64,000 bases of DNA from Streptomyces aculeolatus (GTDB lineage Bacteria > Actinomycetota > Actinomycetes > Streptomycetales > Streptomycetaceae), in NCBI RefSeq assembly GCF_020400605.1, contig NZ_JAINRD010000012.1, forward strand, positions 124,001-188,000, given 5' to 3'. A program made the translations under genes and the position numbers. Under the pieces are notes generated by a model, which worked only from the letters and a program-made list of their open reading frames with translations, searched no databases and was not told the origin of the DNA. Positions 32,936 to 40,569 of this stretch are shown here, one piece after another (within the stretch, counting starts at the first letter, position 1; every line of letters starts with the position of its first letter).

Positions 32936-33913
32936 ATGTCCTCCACCCGCAGCGTGCTCGCGGTCGTCGTCCTGGTCCCGGCGCTGATCGCCCTCGCCCT
33001 CTGGGCCTTCGTCTGGCCCAACGCCAGGCTGGCGCCGCGCGACCTGCCCCTCGGCGTCGCCGGTCCGGCCCGGGCGACGGCGCCGGTCGAGGCGCAGCTC
33101 GCCGAGCGCGACGGCGCCTTTGAGGTGCACAGGTACGCCGGCGCGGCCGCCGCCCGCACCGCCATCGAGGAGCGGGAGGTCTACGGCGCCGTCGTCGCCA
33201 CCCCCGGCGGACCCGAGCTGCTGGTGGCCTCCGCCGCCGGGCCCAGCGTGGCGCAGCTGCTCACCGAGGCCGTCGGCCGGCAGGCCGGGCGGCCCGTGCC
33301 CACACAGGACGTGGTCCCGCTGCCCGCGGCGGACCCGCGCGGCTCCGCCCTCAACTCCAGCGTCCTGCCGCTGGCGCTGGCCGGCATCGCGGCCGGTGGG
33401 CTGGTCACGCTGCTGGGCCTGCGGGGCGGCCGCGCGGTGCTCGCCGTGGCCGGCGCGTCCGCGGCGATCGGGCTCGTCGCCGCCGCGGTGGCCGACAGCT
33501 GGCTCGGCGCCCTGGCCGGCGACTGGTGGGCCGAGGCCGGCGCGCTGGGCCTGACGGTCCTGGCGGGCGCCGCGGGGGTCGCGGGCCTCGCCGCGGTGCT
33601 CGGCCGCGCCGGGATGGGGGTGGGCAGCCTGCTGGTGATGCTGCTGGGCAACCCGTTCTCCGGCGTCACCTCGGCCCCCGAGATGCTGCCGGAACCGGTG
33701 GGGGCGCTCGGCCGGCTGCTGCCGCCGGGCGCGGGCGGCTCCCTGGTCCGCTCCGTCGCCTACTTCGACGGCAGCGGCGCCGCGGGCCCGCTCGCGGTCC
33801 TCGCCTGCTGGGCCCTGGCCGGGCTGGCGCTGCTGGCGCTCGGCCCGCTGCTCGACCGCCGCCCCGCCCCGGCGGCCGCGGTGCGCCGGACCGGCGCGGG
33901 CGCCGCGGCGTAG
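32936..33913 (+). CDS. Membrane protein of the ABC-2/YhgE-like permease type
   Basis: 325 residues from ATG 32936. It has an N-terminal helix (8-26), an extracytoplasmic domain of about 110 residues (LPLGVAGPARATAPVEAQL), then five to six membrane helices (145-310). This layout recalls YhgE/Pip-like and ABC-2 permease proteins, but no ATPase gene is next to it. Control by the divergent TetR gene suggests a role in export or in resistance to a membrane-active compound. Family assignment is moderate only. Confidence 0.65.
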   Translation: MSSTRSVLAVVVLVPALIALALWAFVWPNARLAPRDLPLGVAGPARATAPVEAQLAERDGAFEVHRYAGAAAARTAIEEREVYGAVVATPGGPELLVASAAGPSVAQLLTEAVGRQAGRPVPTQDVVPLPAADPRGSALNSSVLPLALAGIAAGGLVTLLGLRGGRAVLAVAGASAAIGLVAAAVADSWLGALAGDWWAEAGALGLTVLAGAAGVAGLAAVLGRAGMGVGSLLVMLLGNPFSGVTSAPEMLPEPVGALGRLLPPGAGGSLVRSVAYFDGSGAAGPLAVLACWALAGLALLALGPLLDRRPAPAAAVRRTGAGAAA

Positions 33914-33924
33914 CACCGCCTCGC

Positions 33925-33969
33925 ACGAGCCCGTACGGCCCGGCCAACAGGCGGGGCGTACGGGCTCGT
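33925..33969 (+). terminator. Hairpin terminator behind the TetR-controlled membrane protein
   Basis: The 13 bases ACGAGCCCGTACG (33925-33937) pair perfectly with 33957-33969 over a 19-base loop, 11 bp after the stop codon. Confidence 0.75.
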
Positions 33970-34096
33970 TGACGTGTACGCGAAGTGATCATACGCTCCA
34001 CGCGTCGGTCCCGGTCGCGCCCGCGACGTGTGGTTTTCCCGGGTGCGCCCAGCCGCCGTCCCCCCACAACTCCGTACCGTCATTCCGGAGGAGCAT

Positions 34097-35974
34097 GTGA
34101 AGAGACGTCACGCGGCCGCCTGGGCCGCCTCCGCACTCGCCGCCACCCTTGCGGCGACCGGCGCACTCGCCGGGCCCGCGACCGCGGCGCCCGACGCGAA
34201 CGCGGCCGGCCACCAGGCCCGTATCGCCACCGCCACGGATCCCGTCACACACGACGAGAACGACCGCGTGCCCGAGGGCGCGGAATGGACGCAGCACTAC
34301 TTCCCCTCCGCCGACGACTCCGGTACCGAGCTGCACGCCGACGTGCTGCTGCCCGAAGGGCTGGAGAAGGGCGAGGAGGTGCCCGTCATCCTGTCCGTCG
34401 GGCCCTACTTCGCGCACGCCGGGGCGACCGGCGACGAGGGCTGGTCGCACACCGGGCCGTCCTCGCGGTTCCAGGACTTCACCGAGGGCGCGGACGTCTT
34501 CGCGGAGGGCTACGCCTTCGTGATGGTCGACCTGCGCGGCTTCGGCGGCTCCACGGGCTGCCTCGACTGGGCCGGGCCCGGTGAGCAGGCCGACGTGGAA
34601 GCGGCGATCGACTGGGCCGCGAGCCGGCCGTGGTCGACCGGCGCGGTCGGCATGTACGGCAAGTCGTACGACGGCGTGACCGGGCTGATCGGCAACAACC
34701 TGGACCAGCGGGCCCTGAAGGCCGTCGTGTCGCAGGAGCCGGTCTGGGACATGTACCAGTACATCTACTCCAACGGCGTGCCCCGCCCCAACGTCACCGG
34801 CACGGCCAACGCGTACAACGGCATCGCCACCATCCCCCCGATGGCCGACGACGACCCCCGCTACGCGGCCAACGCCCGCTGGGAGGAGACGCATCCGGAG
34901 TGCCTGACGGAGAACTCCGCCGGCTACCGGATCTCCGACCAGGACAGCAAGCACTGGAAGTCCCGCGACCTGGCGCGCCTCGCCAAGGGCAGCGACACTC
35001 CCCTCTTCATCACGCAGGGCTTCATCGAGCCCAACACCAAGCCCGAGGAGATGGAGGAGTACCTGCGCAACCACCGCGGCCCCGAGCGCGGCTGGCTCGG
35101 CCAGTGGGACCACGTACGCGGCGGTGACCGCGTGCCCGACGGCCGGCTGGCGATGGGGCGCGAGGGCTGGTACGACGAGACGCTCTCCTTCTTCGACCAG
35201 TACCTGAAGGGCGAGAAGCCGACCGTCCGGTACCCGAAGTACGCCATGGAGGACAACAGCGGCGACTGGCGCGCGCAGAGCACCTGGCCGGTCGTCGAGC
35301 GGCGCGCGGGCATCTCCCTGGGCGGCGGCTCGTACGTCGACGACGGCGGCGCGTCCGCCCGCGCCGGCCTCACCGCCTCCGGCCGCGCCGCACCCGGCAC
35401 GCCCGAACAGCCGTCCGGCACGTGGGACATGGAGAACGCGCCCGCCCTGGAGCCGGCCGCCCCGCGGGGGCTGGCGAAGGAGGCCGCGAAGCAGCAGCGG
35501 GCCGGCGAGGTCGCGTCGAGCTTCTTCGCCTGGTCGAAGCCGATCGAGCGGGACGTCCGCATCACGGGCACCCCGCAGGTCTCCCTGCACGCCAAGGGCT
35601 CGGGCAACGTCATGTTCAAGCTGTACGACGTCGCCCCCGACGGCACCGCCGTGATGTTCGACGAGCAGGTCTCGCTGCTGGAGCGGGGCCGGTTCACCGT
35701 CGACCTGAAGTCGACCGACTGGCGGCTGGCGGCCGGGCACGTGCTGGCCGTGGAGATCGGCACCATCCAGACGGGCTCGTGGCGCGACACCCCGTCGGGC
35801 GAGACGATCGAGGTCAGGAACGCCACGCTGAACCTGGCCCTGGACGGCACCGCCGACGACGTGGCGACGGGCGGCGAGCGCTCGCCGTTCCTGGACACGT
35901 ACCTCCGGCAGTACACGGTGGAGCTCCCCGCGGGCCCGCCGTCGTTCACCGTCCCCGGCGTCAGGAAGGGCTGA
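34097..35974 (+). CDS. Secreted S15-family CocE/NonD-type hydrolase (X-Pro dipeptidyl-peptidase-like)
   Basis: 625 residues from GTG 34097 with GGAGGAG upstream. The signal peptide ends near ATAAPDA. The alpha/beta-hydrolase domain has the nucleophile in GMYGKSYDG (Ser190) and VDLRGFGGSTGC. A C-terminal beta jelly roll (about 450-620: VSLHAKGSGNVMFKLYDV) is typical of the X-Pro dipeptidyl-peptidase C-domain. Family members are cocaine-esterase-like acylases or prolyl dipeptidases. The upstream in-frame ATG at 34028 would spoil the signal peptide and is rejected. Confidence 0.88.
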   Translation: MKRRHAAAWAASALAATLAATGALAGPATAAPDANAAGHQARIATATDPVTHDENDRVPEGAEWTQHYFPSADDSGTELHADVLLPEGLEKGEEVPVILSVGPYFAHAGATGDEGWSHTGPSSRFQDFTEGADVFAEGYAFVMVDLRGFGGSTGCLDWAGPGEQADVEAAIDWAASRPWSTGAVGMYGKSYDGVTGLIGNNLDQRALKAVVSQEPVWDMYQYIYSNGVPRPNVTGTANAYNGIATIPPMADDDPRYAANARWEETHPECLTENSAGYRISDQDSKHWKSRDLARLAKGSDTPLFITQGFIEPNTKPEEMEEYLRNHRGPERGWLGQWDHVRGGDRVPDGRLAMGREGWYDETLSFFDQYLKGEKPTVRYPKYAMEDNSGDWRAQSTWPVVERRAGISLGGGSYVDDGGASARAGLTASGRAAPGTPEQPSGTWDMENAPALEPAAPRGLAKEAAKQQRAGEVASSFFAWSKPIERDVRITGTPQVSLHAKGSGNVMFKLYDVAPDGTAVMFDEQVSLLERGRFTVDLKSTDWRLAAGHVLAVEIGTIQTGSWRDTPSGETIEVRNATLNLALDGTADDVATGGERSPFLDTYLRQYTVELPAGPPSFTVPGVRKG

Positions 35975-36005
35975 CGGGAAGCCGGCCGGCGCCGGCCGGG
36001 CACAT

Positions 36006-36044
36006 CCGCCGCCCGGGAGCCCGCTGCGGGCTCCCGGGCGGCGG
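36006..36044 (+). terminator. Very strong hairpin terminator
   Basis: 17-base perfect arms (36006-36022 and 36028-36044) flank the loop GCTGC, 32 bp after the hydrolase stop codon. Confidence 0.85.
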
Positions 36045-36186
36045 CCGTTCCGAGAAGAGCGCTCCGCACGCCCGACGAGTGTCCATAGCACGTCCGCCGC
36101 ACGTCCGCAGCACGTCGGGGGCCCTTCAGCCGCGGGGGCCCGGGCCCGGCAGGAGGGCCCGTATCTGACGGACTATCGTGTACGCC

Positions 36187-37119
36187 ATGTCCGTGCCCGA
36201 GCTCATCCGCATCGTCTCGCGCGACTCCCCCATGGCCCTCGCCCAGGTCGAGCGCGTCCGCGCCGGCCTGGCCGAGCTGCACCCCGGCATCCGCACCGAG
36301 GTCGTGCCGGTGAAGACCACCGGCGACAAGTGGCTGGGCGACCTGTCCCAGGTCGACGGCAAGGGCGCGTTCACCAAAGAGGTCGACGCCGCGCTGCTCA
36401 CCGGCCACGCGGACCTCGCGGTGCACTGCGTCAAGGACGTGCCCGCGGACCGGCCGCTGCCGGCCGGGACGACGTTCGCCGCGTTCCTGCGCCGCGACGA
36501 CATCCGCGACGCCCTGATCCACCCCGGCGGCCTCGGGCTCGACGACCTGCCCGCGGGCACCCGCGTCGGCACGTCCTCCGTGCGCCGGGTCGCGCAGCTG
36601 AGCGCCTCGTACCCGCACCTGGAGTGCGTGCCGTTCCGCGGCAACGCCAACCGGCGGCTCGCGAAGCTGCACGCCGGGGAGGTCGACGCGCTGCTGCTGG
36701 CCGTGGCCGGCCTCGAACGCATCGGCCGCACCGACGTCATCACCGAGGTGCTGTCCGTGGAGACGATGTGCCCGCCGCTGGGCGCCGGGATCCTGGCGCT
36801 GCAGTGCCGCGAGGACGACACGGCGACCATCGACGTCGTCAGCGACCTCAACCACCCGGAGACGTACCGCGAGGCGATGGCGGAGCGGATGTTCCTGCAC
36901 GTGCTCCAGGGCCACTGCAACAGCCCCATCGCCGGCTTCGCCACCGCCGGGCCCGATGAACTGTGGCTGCGCGGCCGGGTGTTCAGCTCGGACGGCAAGA
37001 CCGTGCTCGACGCCCGCGAGTCCGCGGGCCGGCTCACCCCGCCGGACCTCGGCACGTCGGTCGCCCTCGCGCTGCTGCGGCAGGGCGCGCGCGACCTGAT
37101 CGACGGCATCGCGCACTGA
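36187..37119 (+). CDS. hemC: Hydroxymethylbilane synthase (porphobilinogen deaminase) paralogue
   Basis: 310 residues from ATG 36187. It would link four porphobilinogens into hydroxymethylbilane. Seen: SRDSPMALAQ (substrate arginines replaced in part), KGAFTKEVDAAL, AVHCVKDVP with Asp84 in the catalytic position, GTSSVRRVAQL, and Cys244 in GHCNSPIAG, the expected anchor of the dipyrromethane cofactor. The usual GGC(Q/S)xP context is changed to GHCNSP, and the N-terminus differs from housekeeping HemC. No other haem genes are near, so this is likely a second, specialised copy. Confidence 0.83.
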   Translation: MSVPELIRIVSRDSPMALAQVERVRAGLAELHPGIRTEVVPVKTTGDKWLGDLSQVDGKGAFTKEVDAALLTGHADLAVHCVKDVPADRPLPAGTTFAAFLRRDDIRDALIHPGGLGLDDLPAGTRVGTSSVRRVAQLSASYPHLECVPFRGNANRRLAKLHAGEVDALLLAVAGLERIGRTDVITEVLSVETMCPPLGAGILALQCREDDTATIDVVSDLNHPETYREAMAERMFLHVLQGHCNSPIAGFATAGPDELWLRGRVFSSDGKTVLDARESAGRLTPPDLGTSVALALLRQGARDLIDGIAH

Positions 37120-37126
37120 CGCCGGC

Positions 37127-37182
37127 GCGCTGACACCCACGCGCTGACAGCTATGCGCTGACAGCTATGCGCTGACATCCGC
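37127..37182 (+). repeat. Four tandem 14-bp repeats behind hemC
   Basis: GCGCTGACA recurs at 37127, 37141, 37155 and 37169, exactly 14 bp apart. The second and third units (GCGCTGACAGCTAT) are identical. It is not a hairpin. It begins 7 bp after the hemC stop. Confidence 0.85.
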
Positions 37183-37239
37183 GCGATGATGTCAGTCCAC
37201 TGAGGAACGGGCGCGGCGCAGCGGGGGCGGGCGGGAGCC

Positions 37240-38859
37240 TCACAGGCCCACGTCCGGCGCCCGGAACTGTGGCGGCCTGCGCACGGCGGTCGCGCGCTCG
37301 TACGCGTACGCCAGCCGCAGCAGCGTCGGTTCGCTCCACGCCGTCCCCATGAACGTCAGCCCGACCGGCAGCCCGAACGCGAACCCCGCCGGCACGCTCA
37401 CCGCCGGATAGCCGGCGAGCGCGGCCGGGGTCGAGGAGCCGCCGCCGTAGGAGTCGCCGCGGATCAGGTCGATCTTGGCCGGCGGCCCGCTGGTCGGCAT
37501 GACGAGCGCGTCGAGGCGGTGCCTGCGCAGCACCGCGTCGATGCCCTCGGCGCGCGACAGCCGGTGGTTGACCGCCAGCGCCTCCCGGTACTCGTCCTCG
37601 CCGTACTCCAGCCGGTGCACGGTCTCCAGCCCGTCCTGCCGGACGTACTGCAGCTCGCGGTCGGCGTGTTCGCGGTTGAACTCGATCAGCTCGGCGAGGC
37701 TGCGCGGGTGGTCGCCGGCAGCGCCGGCCAGGTAGGCGTTGATCTCGCGCTTGAACTCGTGGACCTGGACGACGACCTGGCCCGGCAGGTCCTCCAGCTC
37801 GCCGGCGGTGGGGATGCCGGCCGGGTCGACGACCGTGGCGCCCGCGGCGCGCAGCGCGTCGATCGCCTCCTCGGCGATCTCGTCGGCGTGGTGGCTGTAG
37901 CCGAAGTAGACGTCGCGCGGCACGCCGATCCGGGCGCCGCGCAGCCCGTCGGGGTCGAGGAAGCGGGTGTAGTCGCGGTGGTGGCGGCCGCGGCTCGCCT
38001 CGGTCGCGGGGTCGCGCGGGTCGACGCCGACGAGGGTGCCGAGCATGACCGCGGCGTCCCGTACGGTACGGGCCATCGGGCCGGCGCTGTCCTGGCTGGG
38101 CACCCCGGGGATCATCCCGCCGCGGCCGACGAGCCCGACGGTCGGCTTGACGCCGACGAGGCAGTTGGCGGAGGACGGGTCGAGGATCGAGCCGTTCGTC
38201 TCGGTGCCGATGCCGGCGACGCACAGGTTCGCGGCGACGGCGGCGCCCGTGCCGGAGCTGGACTCGTTGGGCGAGCGGTCCAGCTTGTACGGGTTGGCGG
38301 TCTGCCCGCCGCGGGCGCTCCACCCGGCGTGGTGGGTCAGCGACATGCCGCCGGCCCACTCGCTGAGGTTGGTCTTGCCCAGGATGACGGCGCCGGCGGC
38401 GCGCAGCCGGGCGGCGACGGCGGAGTCCGTTCGGACCCGCATGCCCTCCAGGGCGTACGAACCGGCGGTGGTGTGCATCCGGTCGGCGGTCTCGAACATG
38501 TCCTTCAGCAGCACGGGCATGCCGTGCAGCGGGCCGCGGGGCCGCCGTTCGGCGTCCAGCTTCCGCGCCTCGCGCAGCGCGTCGGGGTTGACCTCGATGA
38601 CGGAGCGGAGGAGGGGGTCGACGCGCTCGATCCGCTCCAGGTAGTGGCGGGTGAGCCGGACGGCGTCGAGCCGCCCCGCGGCCATGCGGCGGCGCAGTTC
38701 GGCGATGTCCAGCTCGTCGAACTCGCCGGGTGCGTCGGGGACCCGGGGCCCGGCCGCCTTCGCGTGGGCCGGGGCGGAGGCCAGCACGGGCGCGGCGGCA
38801 GCGGCGGATCCGGCGGCGAGCAGGGAGCGGCGCGAGGGGCGCGGCGCGGGAGTTCTCAT
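37240..38859 (-). CDS. Tat-exported amidase-signature-family hydrolase
   Basis: 539 residues from ATG 38859. A twin-arginine signal (PSRRSLLAAGSAAAAAPVL) leads to an amidase-signature domain. The Ser-cisSer-Lys triad fits Lys119 (GMPVLLKDMF), the Ser cluster at 200-202 (NESSSGTGAA) and Ser224 (TETNGSILDP). The C-terminus closes with VSVPAGFAFGLPVGLTFMG. Exported members hydrolyse amides such as peptide amides or act on cell-wall or plant-derived compounds. The substrate here is unknown. Confidence 0.87.
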   Translation of the reverse strand: MRTPAPRPSRRSLLAAGSAAAAAPVLASAPAHAKAAGPRVPDAPGEFDELDIAELRRRMAAGRLDAVRLTRHYLERIERVDPLLRSVIEVNPDALREARKLDAERRPRGPLHGMPVLLKDMFETADRMHTTAGSYALEGMRVRTDSAVAARLRAAGAVILGKTNLSEWAGGMSLTHHAGWSARGGQTANPYKLDRSPNESSSGTGAAVAANLCVAGIGTETNGSILDPSSANCLVGVKPTVGLVGRGGMIPGVPSQDSAGPMARTVRDAAVMLGTLVGVDPRDPATEASRGRHHRDYTRFLDPDGLRGARIGVPRDVYFGYSHHADEIAEEAIDALRAAGATVVDPAGIPTAGELEDLPGQVVVQVHEFKREINAYLAGAAGDHPRSLAELIEFNREHADRELQYVRQDGLETVHRLEYGEDEYREALAVNHRLSRAEGIDAVLRRHRLDALVMPTSGPPAKIDLIRGDSYGGGSSTPAALAGYPAVSVPAGFAFGLPVGLTFMGTAWSEPTLLRLAYAYERATAVRRPPQFRAPDVGL

Positions 38860-39232
38860 ACGCCGGAACGCTAGGGGCGCGGCGGCGCCGGTTCCCTCCG
38901 GCTGCCACCCCTCCGGCTCCTGGCGCCACCCCCCGGCCGTACCGGGGGCCAGCCGGAGTCCGCGGGCCCGTGCGCGTACGCGACGCCAGGCGCGCGTGGG
39001 GCGGAAGTCGGCCACGATACAGGGCTGTTTTCGCCACAAGCGGGCTCCGCGGGGCGGGCGGGCGGCGAAGTCCCGCCCGTTCAGGGCCCGGTCGGCGGCC
39101 GGGGAAACGGGCCGAACCGGGCAGGATCCGCCGGGTTCCACGCGCGGGACACCCACCGGTACGGCGGTAGCTTGCGCATTGACCAGTCGGGTTGACTGCG
39201 CGACCGTTTCCGTATCAGTGAGGTGAGTTCGC
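38860..39232. other. 373-bp divergent intergenic region, no gene seen
   Basis: It lies between the amidase and LuxR-type genes. ORFs here are short frames of GC-rich DNA with no ribosome site. Near the LuxR gene two TTGAC elements (TTGACC and TTGACT, 12 bases apart) and a TATCAG hexamer are candidate promoter parts. The gene begins with GTG 39233 behind GAGGTGAG. Confidence 0.4.
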
Positions 39233-39955
39233 GTGCTTTCCATCGGGATAGTGACGCCTGACCGCCGGCACCTTTCGCACGTGCTCGGGCTCGCACTCGA
39301 CAGATTCCACATCGACATCGTGCTGAGCAGCACCGTGGTGGCGGACGCCGTCTCGCGCGCCGAGGCCGGGCGGGTGGACGTCTGGCTCGCGCGCCCGGCG
39401 GCGGCCACCGGGGAGTCCGTACGGGAGTTCCGGCGGCTGCTGCCGCCACGGGTGGCCGGCGAGTACCGGGCAGAGGACGACGGCGTCGGGGCGGGGGCGG
39501 GTGCCGGGGGCGTGGGCCGGCCGCGGCCGCTGGCCGTCGTCTGCGGGGGCGAGGAGAGCCAGGTGGCGCAGGCGCTGGCGCTGGGCGCGTCGGCCGTGAT
39601 GCTGCCGGACGACTCGGTGTTCGACACGGCGGCCGGTCTGTACGCGGCGGCCTCCCGGGACCTGTTCGTCTCGCCGCGGCTGCTGCGCCGGGTATCGCGG
39701 CGGCTGAGCGACGTGCTCAGCGGGCCGCTGACCGTCGGCGTGGACGTGCTGACCGAGCGCGAGCAGCGGGTGCTGAGCCTGATGTCCGCGGGCATGTCCA
39801 ACGGGGCCATCGCCCGCTCGCTGTGCATCAGCCCGGCGACGGTGTCCACGCACGTGGGGCACATCCTGCGCAAGCTGGGGGCCGGGAACCGGACGCAGGC
39901 GGTGATCGCCGCGCTGCGGCAGTCGCTGATCGCGCACCCGGCGCACCGCGCCTGA
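39233..39955 (+). CDS. LuxR/NarL-type regulator with a degenerate receiver domain
   Basis: 240 residues from GTG 39233. The C-terminal 65 residues are a clear LuxR helix-turn-helix (LTEREQRVLSLMSAGMSNGAIARSL, ATVSTHVGHILRKLG). The N-terminal 150 residues have a receiver-like order (LSIGIVTPDRRHL; VCGGEESQVAQALALGASAVML), but the phospho-acceptor Asp and flanking acidic pair are absent and a Gly-Ala loop is inserted. No kinase gene is adjacent. It probably works without phosphorylation. The DNA-binding call is firm; the target is unknown. Confidence 0.83.
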   Translation: MLSIGIVTPDRRHLSHVLGLALDRFHIDIVLSSTVVADAVSRAEAGRVDVWLARPAAATGESVREFRRLLPPRVAGEYRAEDDGVGAGAGAGGVGRPRPLAVVCGGEESQVAQALALGASAVMLPDDSVFDTAAGLYAAASRDLFVSPRLLRRVSRRLSDVLSGPLTVGVDVLTEREQRVLSLMSAGMSNGAIARSLCISPATVSTHVGHILRKLGAGNRTQAVIAALRQSLIAHPAHRA

Positions 39956-40011
39956 GGCAGGCGCGGCACGCCGGGTGCGGAGCCGGGGCGTACGCCCGTC
40001 GCGTACGGCCT

Positions 40012-40569
40012 TCAGGTGCGGCGGTTCTGCGGCAGTTCGTGGAAGTCCGACGCGAAGAGCGTGCGCGGCTCCTCCTCCTCGTCGAAGCCGCCGGAGGACA
40101 CCACGAGGAACTGCACCTGCCGGGAGCCCGGCGGGTGCGGGCAGTGGTGCGTGACGAACGTGAGCAGCGCCAGATAGGGGATGGTCAGCTGGAGCACCTC
40201 GATGCGCTTCTCGTCCAGCGCGAGCTGGGTCAGCTCCGAGACCGTGTCGGGCAGCAGCTTCTCCACCCGCCGGCCGGGGTGCCAGAGCATGTGCCGGATC
40301 GTGCGCCTCTCCAGCATCGGGTACTCGGACCACTCGGTGGTGGTGCCGTCCGCCAGCCGCTCGCGCGCCAGCACGTGGATGTCGGAGCGGCCGGGGTTGG
40401 GGGCGAAGAACGTGGTCACGGGGATCGCCGTGTTGATGGGGTCGATGCGGGTGAGGAACTTCGGGGTCCTGCGGAACTGCTTGGCCGCGGTGAGGCCCAG
40501 CCAGGAGGCGAGCACCCCGTAGAGCCCGTAGCGGGCGGCGGTCTGCGGGAGGGCGGTGGGGGTGGTCAT
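40012..40569 (-). CDS. 185-residue protein coupled to the HTTM fusion (SdpA-like layout)
   Basis: The ATG at 40569 overlaps the stop of the HTTM-hydrolase gene (ATGA), so the two are translationally coupled. One N-terminal hydrophobic segment (RYGLYGVLASWLGLTAA) precedes a soluble domain with TTFFAPNPGRSDIHVL, then LERRTIRHMLWHPGRR, and an acidic end GGFDEEEEP. A short membrane anchor, an F-x-P-N-P motif and adjacency to an HTTM protein are features I associate with SdpA-type partners of SdpB, but sequence similarity was not tested. No enzyme motif is visible. Confidence 0.55.
   Translation of the reverse strand: MTTPTALPQTAARYGLYGVLASWLGLTAAKQFRRTPKFLTRIDPINTAIPVTTFFAPNPGRSDIHVLARERLADGTTTEWSEYPMLERRTIRHMLWHPGRRVEKLLPDTVSELTQLALDEKRIEVLQLTIPYLALLTFVTHHCPHPPGSRQVQFLVVSSGGFDEEEEPRTLFASDFHELPQNRRT

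Noticed and set aside
37127..37182. CRISPR-like array
   Set aside because: The units are 14 bp in direct tandem with no spacers of constant length.
39233..39955. Ordinary two-component response regulator
   Set aside because: The phospho-acceptor Asp and acidic pair are missing and no kinase gene is adjacent, so phosphorylation control is not supported.
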